Source: Corynebacterium humireducens NBRC 106098 = DSM 45392
GTDB taxonomy: Bacteria > Actinomycetota > Actinomycetes > Mycobacteriales > Mycobacteriaceae
Length of the DNA stretch: 64,000 nt
Assembly: GCF_000819445.1 (NCBI RefSeq)
Contig: NZ_CP005286.1
Location: 2,108,001 to 2,172,000, forward strand
Reading direction: 5' to 3'
Positions 57,852 to 64,000 of the stretch are shown one piece after another; the first letter of the stretch is position 1, and every line of letters starts with the position of its first letter. The notes beneath the pieces were generated by a model that was given only the letters and a program-made list of their open reading frames with translations, was not told the origin of the DNA and did not search any database. The position numbers were made by a program, and so were the translations under genes.

Positions 57852-58303
57852 GTGGACTTCGCTCCTGTGTTTCCTACTTTGTGCATGACGAAACTCGGGA
57901 CACACTGGTGCCCACAAGTTTTGATAGCCAAATATGCCATAAAAACCTGAGGAAAGCGTCATCTTTATGAGGGGTGTCGCGACACGCCGCACCTATGACC
58001 GGCTACGGTGCAGTAAGTTCCGGTTGCGTCGGTTCGCGGGCAAAACCACCTGTGGGCTGTGCACTTTTTGCTTTTCGACACCCCACCGGCCACCCGTCCG
58101 CCCTGCCATTATGTGATCATCGACACTGCCTGGCAGCGGGGGGATGATTATCACATATCCGTCCCCCGGGGGTCGGAATCGGGGAAGAACCTCCCGCCGG
58201 CGTCCGTTTCGTGTGACGCCGGAGCCCCGGACGAGTCCTCTCGAACTTGGGTGTCACACGGAATGGACAGGGGCCTCCCACCACAACCGGCGGGAGGCCC
58301 CTA
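57852..58303. promoter_or_regulatory. 452-bp gap upstream of fas: leader and candidate operators
   Basis: No convincing ORF. The strip 57890-57970 is AT-rich and should carry the fas promoter. GTGTCGCGACAC (57974-57985) is a perfect 12-bp palindrome, a candidate operator. Between 58210 and 58260 CGTGTGAC and GTCACACG form an 8-bp inverted repeat 50 bp apart, enclosing CCTCTCGAACTTGG, whose minus-strand form TTCGAGAGGAC resembles the ends of the 82-84 bp repeat family; this may be a degenerate relative. The tRNA-Leu terminator closes the region. Confidence 0.5.
58270..58301 (-). terminator. Terminator of tRNA-Leu
   Basis: GGGGCCTCCC (58270-58279) pairs with GGGAGGCCCC (58292-58301) across a 12-nt loop, 3 nt after the encoded CCA of tRNA-Leu on the minus strand. 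Confidence 0.7.
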
Positions 58304-58306
58304 TGG

Positions 58307-58388
<82 letters not shown>

Positions 58389-58477
58389 ATGCGGGAATCA
58401 TGATACCCGTTGACCCCTCACCACCCGAAACGCCCCGAACTCCACCTTTCGGACGATGCCGGGTATCGTGGTGTTCC

Positions 58478-58909
58478 GTGAGCGACAACAGCAGGCAGAA
58501 GAGAGAGCGGAAGAAAGTACGCGTCTCGCACGTCATCTTCCTCATCATCGCCGTCGCCTGCACCATCGCTCTGGCCTGGTGGCAGTGGACGCGGTTCCAG
58601 TCCGGAACGGGCACGTTCCAGAATCTCGGCTACGCGTTCCAGTGGCCCCTGTTCGGCGTGTTCTTCGTCTACGCGTACCGCAAGTTCCTCGCCTACGAGA
58701 ACGAGATGATCGACGCGGAGAACGCCTCGGACGACCCGGACTTCCGTTACGAGGCCGCCGACGTGAGGAAGGACCGGGTCACCGCCATCGACGAGACCTT
58801 CCTGCCGTCCCGCCCCACCATCGACATCGACACCTTCAACGAGCTCAACAGGCCGACACGGAGGCGTCGTGAAGCAGACACCGACCACACTGGAGACAGC
58901 CACCCATGA
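58478..58909 (+). CDS. Membrane protein with charged C-terminal tail (LprD-like position)
   Basis: A 143-residue protein: basic N-terminus (RQKRERKKVRV), two hydrophobic helices (about residues 17-35 and 50-68, IFLIIAVACTIALAWW and WPLFGVFFVYAY) and an acidic/basic tail. By synteny (upstream of a DUF3817 gene and rdgB-rph-murI) it may correspond to Rv1343c (LprD), but no lipobox is visible. GTG 58478 is 8 nt after TATCGT, a leaderless start. Its TGA overlaps the ATG of the next gene (ATGA). Confidence 0.72.
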   Translation: MSDNSRQKRERKKVRVSHVIFLIIAVACTIALAWWQWTRFQSGTGTFQNLGYAFQWPLFGVFFVYAYRKFLAYENEMIDAENASDDPDFRYEAADVRKDRVTAIDETFLPSRPTIDIDTFNELNRPTRRRREADTDHTGDSHP

Positions 58910-59259
58910 CCACCACCCAGACGATCCATCCTGAGCGCCAGAAGCGCGTCGACACCGCACTGAAGATCTTCTCGGTCACCGCCTGGATCACGGGTTTGTT
59001 CCTCATCTTCCTCGTGGTGCGCATGATCATGCAGTACATCCTCAAGGTGGAGATCCCGGACTGGGCCACGATCGTCGCCATCGCCCACGGCTGGGCCTAC
59101 ATGGGCTACGTCCTGGCGGTGCTCAACCTCGGGCTCAAGGCCCGCTGGAAGCCGGTCGTGTGGTTCACCACCGCGCTCGCCGGCGTCGTGCCGTTCCTCT
59201 CCTTCTTCGTGGAGGCGAACCGCCGCCGCGAGGTCAAGGAGCGCTTCCAGCTCGCCTGA
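58906..59259 (+). CDS. DUF3817 integral membrane protein
   Basis: A 117-residue protein with three to four helices: VTAWITGLFLIFLVVRMIMQYIL, IVAIAHGWAYMGYVLAVLNLGLKA and VVWFTTALAGVVPFLSFFVEAN, matching the DUF3817 layout that includes Rv1342c. The H-G-x-x-Y and W-x-x-x-x-x-x-x-G-V-V-P features are typical. Function unknown. ATG overlaps the upstream stop. Convergent with purU across a strong terminator. Confidence 0.87.
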   Translation: MTTTQTIHPERQKRVDTALKIFSVTAWITGLFLIFLVVRMIMQYILKVEIPDWATIVAIAHGWAYMGYVLAVLNLGLKARWKPVVWFTTALAGVVPFLSFFVEANRRREVKERFQLA

Positions 59260-59270
59260 CCCCAGACACA

Positions 59271-59306
59271 GGAACGGGGCCCCTGCAGGTGCAGGGGCCC
59301 CGTTCC
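59271..59306. terminator. Bidirectional terminator between DUF3817 gene and purU
   Basis: A 17-bp perfect stem (GGAACGGGGCCCCTGCA and complement) with a GG loop is followed on the plus strand by TTTT. It lies between the two convergent genes, within 15 nt of each stop. Confidence 0.9.
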
Positions 59307-59313
59307 TTTTCCG

Positions 59314-60231
59314 TCAGTCGAAGACGACGGTGCGGTTGCCGTAGACGAGGACCCGGTCCTCGAGGTGGTAGCGCAGGCCGCGGGCCAGGACCGACTTCTC
59401 GGCGTCACGGCCGAGGCGCTGCATCTCCTCCGGGGTGTCCTTGTGGGTGACGCGGATGACGTCCTGCTCGATGATCGGGCCGTCGTCGAGGTCGGAGGTG
59501 GCGAAGTGGCACGTCGCGCCGATGAGCTTCACGCCCCGCTTGTGCGCCTGGTGGTACGGGCGGGCGCCCATGAAGGACGGCAGGAAGCTGTGGTGGATGT
59601 TGAGCACGCGGCCGGCCCACATCTCGCAGAAGTCCGGCGGCAGGATCTGCATGAAGCGGGCCATGACGATGGCGTCCGGTTCGTAGGAGTTGACGATCTC
59701 GCCGAGCTCCTCGAAGGCCCTCCGCTTGCCGACGGCGTCCTTCGGGAACGGCACGTGGTAGAACGGCACCCCGTGGTTGTCCGCGATGTAGGAGAGGTTG
59801 TCGTGGTTGCCGACGACCGCCACGACCTCCATCGGGTAGTCGTTCTCCGCCACCCGGCCGAGCAGGTCGTGCAGGCAGTGGCCCTCCCGGGAGACGAGGA
59901 TGACGACCTTCTTCAGGTCCGCCGTGTCCCACAGGCGCCACTGCGCCTTCGGGCCGAACTCCTCCGCCACGGGGCGGAACTTCTCGCGCAGCTCGGCGAT
60001 GCTCATGTCGACGGAGTCCGCGCGGACCGCCTGCCGGGTGAAGAACCAGTTGTTCTCCGGGTCCGTGAAGTAGGCGGCCTCGGTGATCCAACCACCCTGC
60101 TCAGCCAGGAACGTCGACAGCTTCGCGACGATACCGGTCGAGTCGGGGCAACCGAGGGTGAGGACGTACTGCCGCTCCGCCGTCGGTCCACTCGGGCGGT
60201 TGCGGGGATCATCGATGTTCTGCGGGGTCAT
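59314..60231 (-). CDS. purU: Formyltetrahydrofolate deformylase
   Basis: A 305-residue enzyme releasing formate from 10-formyl-THF for purine synthesis and C1 balance. Residues 22-100 are an ACT domain (YVLTLGCPDSTGIVAKLSTFLAEQGG); the C-terminal domain is the formyltransferase fold with FYHVPFP, MARFMQILPPDFCEMWAGRVLNIHHSFLPSFMGARPYHQAHKRGVKLIGATCHF, where the Asn-His-Ser and later Asp catalyse hydrolysis. ATG at 60231 lies 7 nt after TAATAT (60244-60239), so leaderless; that -10 overlaps the rdgB stop. Confidence 0.95.
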   Translation of the reverse strand: MTPQNIDDPRNRPSGPTAERQYVLTLGCPDSTGIVAKLSTFLAEQGGWITEAAYFTDPENNWFFTRQAVRADSVDMSIAELREKFRPVAEEFGPKAQWRLWDTADLKKVVILVSREGHCLHDLLGRVAENDYPMEVVAVVGNHDNLSYIADNHGVPFYHVPFPKDAVGKRRAFEELGEIVNSYEPDAIVMARFMQILPPDFCEMWAGRVLNIHHSFLPSFMGARPYHQAHKRGVKLIGATCHFATSDLDDGPIIEQDVIRVTHKDTPEEMQRLGRDAEKSVLARGLRYHLEDRVLVYGNRTVVFD

Positions 60232-60241
60232 TCGTCGAATA

Positions 60242-60886
60242 TTAGTCCACCGTGCCGGGTCCTTCAGCGGACGGGTCGGAGGTCAGGCCACGGATGACCT
60301 CGACCAGCTGGGCCAGGGCCTTCCCGCGGTGGGACAGGGCGTTCTTCTCCTCCGGGGTCAGCTGCGCCGAGGAGCGCCCGGCGGCGACGGCGTCGGCGGG
60401 CAGGAACAGCGGGTCGTACCCGAAACCGTTCTCCCCCACCGGCTCCCGCAGGAGGGTGCCCTCCCAGCGGCCCTCGGCGACGTGCTCCGCGCCGTCCGGG
60501 GTGACCAGCGCGCACACGGACACGAAGGCGCAGGCGCGTCGCCCGTCGGGGACGTGCGCCATCTGCCCGAGGAGCAGGGCGTTGTTGGCGTCATCGTCGC
60601 CGTGTCGGCCTGCCCAGCGTGCGGAGAGCACGCCCGGCATCCCGTTGAGCTCCTCCACCGCGAGGCCGGAGTCGTCGGCGATGCACACCAGGCCGGTCTC
60701 CCGGGCCCCCGCCCGCGCCTTGATGAGGGCGTTGTCGGCGAAGGTGCGGCCGTCCTCGACGGGCTCCTCGTAGGCCGGGGCCTGGCTGAGCGGGATGACC
60801 TCCACGCCCTGCACGTCGGCGGCGCGGAGGATGCGCTCGAGTTCGGCGAGCTTCTTGGCGTTGTTCGACGCGACGAGCAGCTGCAT
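60242..60886 (-). CDS. rdgB: Non-canonical purine NTP pyrophosphatase (RdgB/HAM1)
   Basis: A 214-residue house-cleaning enzyme hydrolysing dITP, XTP and similar nucleotides: LLVASNNAKKLAELERIL, DNALIKARAGARETGLVCIADDSGLAVEELNGMPGVLSARWAG, EGRWEGTLLREPVGENGFGYDPLF and LTPEEKNALSHRGKAL are the complete ITPase motifs. ATG 60886 lies 1 nt after the rph stop, so coupled to rph. Gene order matches Rv1341-Rv1340. Confidence 0.95.
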   Translation of the reverse strand: MQLLVASNNAKKLAELERILRAADVQGVEVIPLSQAPAYEEPVEDGRTFADNALIKARAGARETGLVCIADDSGLAVEELNGMPGVLSARWAGRHGDDDANNALLLGQMAHVPDGRRACAFVSVCALVTPDGAEHVAEGRWEGTLLREPVGENGFGYDPLFLPADAVAAGRSSAQLTPEEKNALSHRGKALAQLVEVIRGLTSDPSAEGPGTVD

Positions 60887-60887
60887 G

Positions 60888-61619
60888 TCAGATCCCCAGG
60901 GCGCTGCGCTGGGCGGCGATGAGCTCGCGGCAGCCCTTCTCCGCGGAGTCGAGCATGGCGTCGAGCTGCTCACGGCTGAAGTCGCCGTGCTCGCCGGTGC
61001 CCTGGATCTCGACGAAGTTGCCGGCCTCCGTCATCACGACGTTGAGGTCGACCTCGGCGCGGGCGTCCTCCTCGTAGGGCAGGTCGAGACAGACGTGGCC
61101 GTCGACCAGGCCGACGGAGACGGCGGCGACCGGCGGGAGCAGCGGCTCGCCGGGGACGACGCCCTCGGACTTGAGCACGGCGATGGCGTCGGCGAGCGCC
61201 ACGTAGGCGCCGGTGATGGAGGCGGTGCGGGTGCCGCCGTCGGCCTGCAGGACGTCGCAGTCGATGTTGATGGTGTTCTCGCCGAGCTGGGAGAGGTCGA
61301 CGGCGGCGCGCAGCGCGCGGCCCACCAGGCGGGAGATCTCGTGGGTGCGGCCCTTGACCTTGCCGCGCATGGACTCACGCGGCATGCGGTCGTGGGTGGC
61401 GGCCGGGAGCATGGAGTACTCGGCGGTCAGCCAGCCCTCGCCGGAGTCCTTCTTGAAGCGGGGGACGCCGTGCTCGACGCTGGCGGTGCACATGACCCGG
61501 GTGTTGCCGTACTCGATGAGGACGGAGCCGGCCGGGTTGGAGGTGAAGCCGCGGGTGATGCGGACGGTGCGGAGCTGGTCGAGGTCGCGGCCGTCGGCAC
61601 GCTGGAAGTCAGAAGTCAT
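60888..61619 (-). CDS. rph: Ribonuclease PH
   Basis: A 243-residue phosphorolytic exonuclease that trims tRNA 3' ends: R-x-D-G-R at residues 7-11 (RADGRD), [83 protein letters not shown]. Ring-forming RNase PH fold. GGGGA precedes the ATG at 61619. It starts the rph-rdgB pair. Confidence 0.96.
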   Translation of the reverse strand: MTSDFQRADGRDLDQLRTVRITRGFTSNPAGSVLIEYGNTRVMCTASVEHGVPRFKKDSGEGWLTAEYSMLPAATHDRMPRESMRGKVKGRTHEISRLVGRALRAAVDLSQLGENTINIDCDVLQADGGTRTASITGAYVALADAIAVLKSEGVVPGEPLLPPVAAVSVGLVDGHVCLDLPYEEDARAEVDLNVVMTEAGNFVEIQGTGEHGDFSREQLDAMLDSAEKGCRELIAAQRSALGI

Positions 61620-61643
61620 GTCCCCCAGGCTACCTCCGGGGTG

Positions 61644-62411
61644 TCAGAACTCGATGACCTGGCCCGGGCGGCCGACCTCGATGGGGCCGTCGTACTCCGC
61701 GCGCGCCGCGGCGAGGGTCGCCTCCTCGTCGCCCCACGGCGGGATGTGCACGATGATGAGGCGTTTGGCGCCGGCCAGACGGGCAGCCCGCCCGGCCTCC
61801 GCTCCGGTGAGGTGCATGTCCGGCGGGAAGTCCCCCTCCCCGGCGCACCAGGTGGCCTCGCAGAGGAAGACGTCGGCGTCACGGGCGCACTCGACGAGCT
61901 GGTCGGTCCATCCGGTGTCGCCCGAGTAGGCGATCGTCTTGCGCGAGGTGTGCTCGGTGATGCGCAGGCAGTAGGCCTCGACCGGGTGGACGGCCTCGAA
62001 GGGGACGACGCTGAGGCGGTCGATGATGTGGGCCTCGCCAGCCCGCCAGGGGGCGAAGGCGAAGGTGTCGGACATGTCGTCCACCTCGCCGGGGCTGTCG
62101 GCGGACAGGGGGCCCAGGTGGGAGAGCGTCCCGGAGGGGCCGAAGCAGAGGTTGCGTCCCTTGGCCGGGGAGTGCGGATGGTAGCGGCGCCACACCATCA
62201 GCGAGGGGAAGTCGAGGCAGTGGTCCGCGTGCAGGTGGGAGAACACCACGTGGGCGTCGCACGGGTCGTGGAACCTCTGGAGGCTGCCGAGCACGCCGGG
62301 TCCGATGTCCACGAGCAGGGCCGGGGAGTTGTCGACGGTCACCAGGTAGCCCGAGGCCGGGTTGGTGGGCGCGCCGACGCTGCCGGAACTTCCGAGGATC
62401 GTCAACTTCAT
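61644..62411 (-). CDS. cpdA: Metallo-beta-lactamase fold cAMP phosphodiesterase (CpdA-like)
   Basis: A 255-residue class II-type phosphodiesterase: MKLTILGSSGSVGAPTNPASGYLV, HVVFSHLHADHCLDFPSLMVW (HxHxDH metal ligands), IAYSGDTGWTD and RLIIVHIPPWGDEE. Position next to rph and murI matches Rv1339 and C. glutamicum CpdA (cg2761), which lowers cAMP and so affects GlxR regulation. I found no perfect GlxR site in the upstream gap. ATG at 62411. Between murI and rph. Confidence 0.9.
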   Translation of the reverse strand: MKLTILGSSGSVGAPTNPASGYLVTVDNSPALLVDIGPGVLGSLQRFHDPCDAHVVFSHLHADHCLDFPSLMVWRRYHPHSPAKGRNLCFGPSGTLSHLGPLSADSPGEVDDMSDTFAFAPWRAGEAHIIDRLSVVPFEAVHPVEAYCLRITEHTSRKTIAYSGDTGWTDQLVECARDADVFLCEATWCAGEGDFPPDMHLTGAEAGRAARLAGAKRLIIVHIPPWGDEEATLAAARAEYDGPIEVGRPGQVIEF

Positions 62412-62493
62412 GTCGCTACTGTGCCACGTCAGAGCGGTTTTCTCGAACGCAACGCACAGAACGTCATCAGATTGTGAGGGGAATTCCCAGGTC

Positions 62494-63309
62494 CTACAGG
62501 CCGGTCACCTGGTGGACCTGACCGACGCCGGGCCCGAGGAAACGCTCCGAGAGCGCCGCGAACTTCGCCGGGTCACCCGTCGACTCGAAGAGGCGGACCG
62601 GCTGCCGGTCGGCGTCCCCCACCGGGTCGGCGAGCAGGTTCTCCCGGGTGAGCACGCGCAGCACGTCCTTCGCCGTCTCCTCCGCGGAGGAGACCAGCGT
62701 GACGTGGTCGCCGATCGCCAGCTGGATGACGCCCGACAGCAGCGGGTAGTGGGTGCACCCCAGCACGAGCGTATCGACGCCCGCCGCCTGCAGCGGCTCC
62801 ACGTAGGCCTCGGCGACGCCGAGGATCTGGCGTCCCGAGGTGATGCCGCGCTCGACGAAGTCGACGAAGCTGGGACAGGCCTGGGCGTGTGCCTCCACGC
62901 CGGGGTTGATGGCGAACAGGTCCTGGTAGGCGCCCGAGTTGATGGTGCCGACCGTGCCGATCACGCCCACCCTGCCGTTGCGCGTCGTGGCCAGGGCGCG
63001 GCGCACCGCGGGCTGGATGACCTCGACCACGGGGACGTCGTAACGCTCGCGGGCGTCGTGGAGGAAGGCGGCGGAGGCGGTGTTGCAGGCGATGACGAGC
63101 ATCTTGCAGCCGCGTTCGACGAGGTCGTCGGCGATCCGGGTCGCGTGGGCGCGGACCTCGGCGATGGGCAGCGGTCCGTAGGGGCCGTGCGCGGTGTCAC
63201 CGATGTAGATGATCGACTCGTGCGGCAGCTGGTCCATGATCGTGCGGGCGACCGTCAGGCCGCCGACGCCGGAGTCGAAGATGCCGATGGGGGCTTCGGG
63301 AGTGCTCAC
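62494..63309 (-). CDS. murI: Glutamate racemase
   Basis: A 271-residue enzyme supplying D-glutamate for peptidoglycan: [50 protein letters not shown] with catalytic Cys, [15 protein letters not shown] and [11 protein letters not shown] with the second catalytic Cys-Thr-His. TAGCAT at 63322-63317 puts the leaderless start at the GTG of 63309, so the ATG at 63318, which overlaps that box, is excluded. The box itself overlaps the stop of the upstream marR gene. Confidence 0.95.
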   Translation of the reverse strand: MSTPEAPIGIFDSGVGGLTVARTIMDQLPHESIIYIGDTAHGPYGPLPIAEVRAHATRIADDLVERGCKMLVIACNTASAAFLHDARERYDVPVVEVIQPAVRRALATTRNGRVGVIGTVGTINSGAYQDLFAINPGVEAHAQACPSFVDFVERGITSGRQILGVAEAYVEPLQAAGVDTLVLGCTHYPLLSGVIQLAIGDHVTLVSSAEETAKDVLRVLTRENLLADPVGDADRQPVRLFESTGDPAKFAALSERFLGPGVGQVHQVTGL

Positions 63310-63319
63310 GCCGACCATG

Positions 63320-63802
63320 CTAGCGCTGGGGACGACGCTCCCCGCTGTCCATGGCCGCGACGATCTTGCTCATGGCATCCGAGAAGTGACGCTGCTCTTC
63401 CGGCTCGAGGTTGTCGAAGATGAGGCGACGAACCTCGGAGACGTGGCCGGGGGCCGCCTGCTCGAAGAGTGCCAGGCCGTCGGTGGTGAGCTCCGCGAGG
63501 GTGGAACGGCCGTCGCCGGGATCCGGCAGACGGCGCACGAGGTCCTGCTTCTCCAGGCGGGTGATCACGCGGGACAGGTGGGAGAGGGTCATGTCGGAGG
63601 CCGCGGCCAGCTCACTCATGCGGAGAGTGTGCTGGGGGGCCTTCCACAGCTGCATCAGTGTGAAGTAGTCGTAGTGGCTGATGCCGGCGTCCCTCTTCAG
63701 CTGCGCCTCCAGCCGGGAGGGCAGCCACACATGAAAGGACCACACATTCATCCAGGTCTCTGATTCCTGATCAGACAACCATTCCACGTCATTGCTGTTC
63801 AT
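63320..63802 (-). CDS. MarR-family transcriptional regulator
   Basis: A 160-residue winged-helix dimer: [78 protein letters not shown] is the HTH and wing. Ligand and targets unknown. TAGCAT lies 8 nt before the ATG at 63802, consistent with a leaderless mRNA. It runs into the murI promoter. Confidence 0.9.
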   Translation of the reverse strand: MNSNDVEWLSDQESETWMNVWSFHVWLPSRLEAQLKRDAGISHYDYFTLMQLWKAPQHTLRMSELAAASDMTLSHLSRVITRLEKQDLVRRLPDPGDGRSTLAELTTDGLALFEQAAPGHVSEVRRLIFDNLEPEEQRHFSDAMSKIVAAMDSGERRPQR

Positions 63803-63871
63803 AGAAACTAATGCTACTAGGAACTTTCCGAACTATCACCATCGAACCTGTGTGACTCCTAAATAATCATC

Positions 63872-64000
63872 TCAGTTCCCACCCGAGACCGGGGGTAAAC
63901 CGCCCCCGGACGAGCGCCGTTCCAGCCTCCGGAGACGCCTCCGCTCCCGCAGCGCGGGTGGGTCATCGGACGTGATGAACACTCCCGCCGCCACACCGCC
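63872..64000 (-). CDS. C-terminal end of a membrane protein, possibly rhomboid protease
   Basis: The minus strand is open from the window edge to a TGA at 63872 (43 codons). It reads GGVAAGVFITSDDPPALRER, then an Arg-rich tail and GGGLPPVSGGN. The GGxxAG start could be the last helix of a rhomboid protease (the motif H-x-G-G), and Rv1337, a rhomboid, is next to murI in mycobacteria. A CCGGGGG/CCCCCGG hairpin falls inside the tail (63889-63909). Confidence 0.4.
   Translation of the reverse strand, partial: GGVAAGVFITSDDPPALRERRRLRRLERRSSGGGLPPVSGGN

Noticed and set aside
48696..57950. A 3084-codon open frame on the plus strand opposite fas
   Set aside because: It is the mirror of the high-GC, codon-biased fas gene, reads as Gly/Val/Asp/Arg-rich low-complexity protein and has no known domain. 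The minus strand carries all the fatty acid synthase motifs.

Overview
The window is about 64 kb of a high-GC Corynebacteriales chromosome, most likely a Corynebacterium. Evidence: a single-chain type I fatty acid synthase with its own AcpS, a CmrA-like mycolate reductase, mycothiol-linked arsenate reductases, and many genes whose start codon lies 6-8 nt after a TAnnnT hexamer (leaderless transcripts). Gene order also follows, as I remember them, the M. tuberculosis blocks Rv2465c-Rv2478c, Rv2509-Rv2511 and Rv1337-Rv1343c.

Layout. 1-8.1 kb: end of a membrane protein, an aldo/keto reductase, then a divergent glycosyltransferase locus (four coupled genes leftward, a WcbI-type protein plus a two-domain glycosyltransferase rightward). 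8.1-16.8 kb: rpiB, an Rv2466c-like oxidoreductase, pepN, a GntR regulator, an FAD/NAD(P) protein, an SDR and a YdcZ-type transporter. 16.9-22.8 kb: metB, a lone ABC ATPase, glbO, ald, chrA, a conserved hypothetical and a thioesterase. 22.9-26.4 kb: an arsenic island (three ArsC-type proteins, Acr3, ArsR, ArsR operator) next to a 92-bp palindromic element. 26.4-34.3 kb: ettA, ssb, a CopD/CtaG protein, tRNA-Arg, a Na+/H+ antiporter, cmrA, orn and tRNA-His. 34.4-39.2 kb: a CMD-family protein, a TPP-riboswitch operon (SDR plus flavin monooxygenase), another SDR and an L,D-transpeptidase. 39.4-45.8 kb: tRNA-Lys, membrane and lipoproteins, glsA facing an in-frame gluconokinase-nicotinamidase fusion, a SixA-like phosphatase, an HNH gene and a DUF305 lipoprotein. 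45.8-58.4 kb: DUF3618 protein, bcp, fasR, a membrane protein/winged-helix pair, a 47-residue small protein, acpS, the 9.1-kb fas gene and tRNA-Leu. 58.4-64 kb: two small membrane proteins, purU, rdgB, rph, a cpdA-like phosphodiesterase, murI, a MarR regulator and a partial membrane protein.

How genes work together. fas, acpS (which activates its ACP), the FasR-type repressor and cmrA all serve fatty and mycolic acid synthesis. The ars genes form a complete arsenate reduction and arsenite efflux module. The glycosyltransferase locus looks like a dedicated surface glycan assembly unit.

The strongest unexplained signals are at DNA level. (1) A non-palindromic dodecamer GCGTCGANAAGC occurs at least 24 times in both orientations and in several reading frames, far above chance. 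(2) An 82-84 bp palindromic repeat family has three copies, two of them just after tRNA genes. (3) A TPP riboswitch sits in front of an SDR/flavin-monooxygenase operon. (4) A perfectly symmetric divergent promoter has both start codons inside its 18-bp inverted-repeat arms. All counts and alignments were made by eye.
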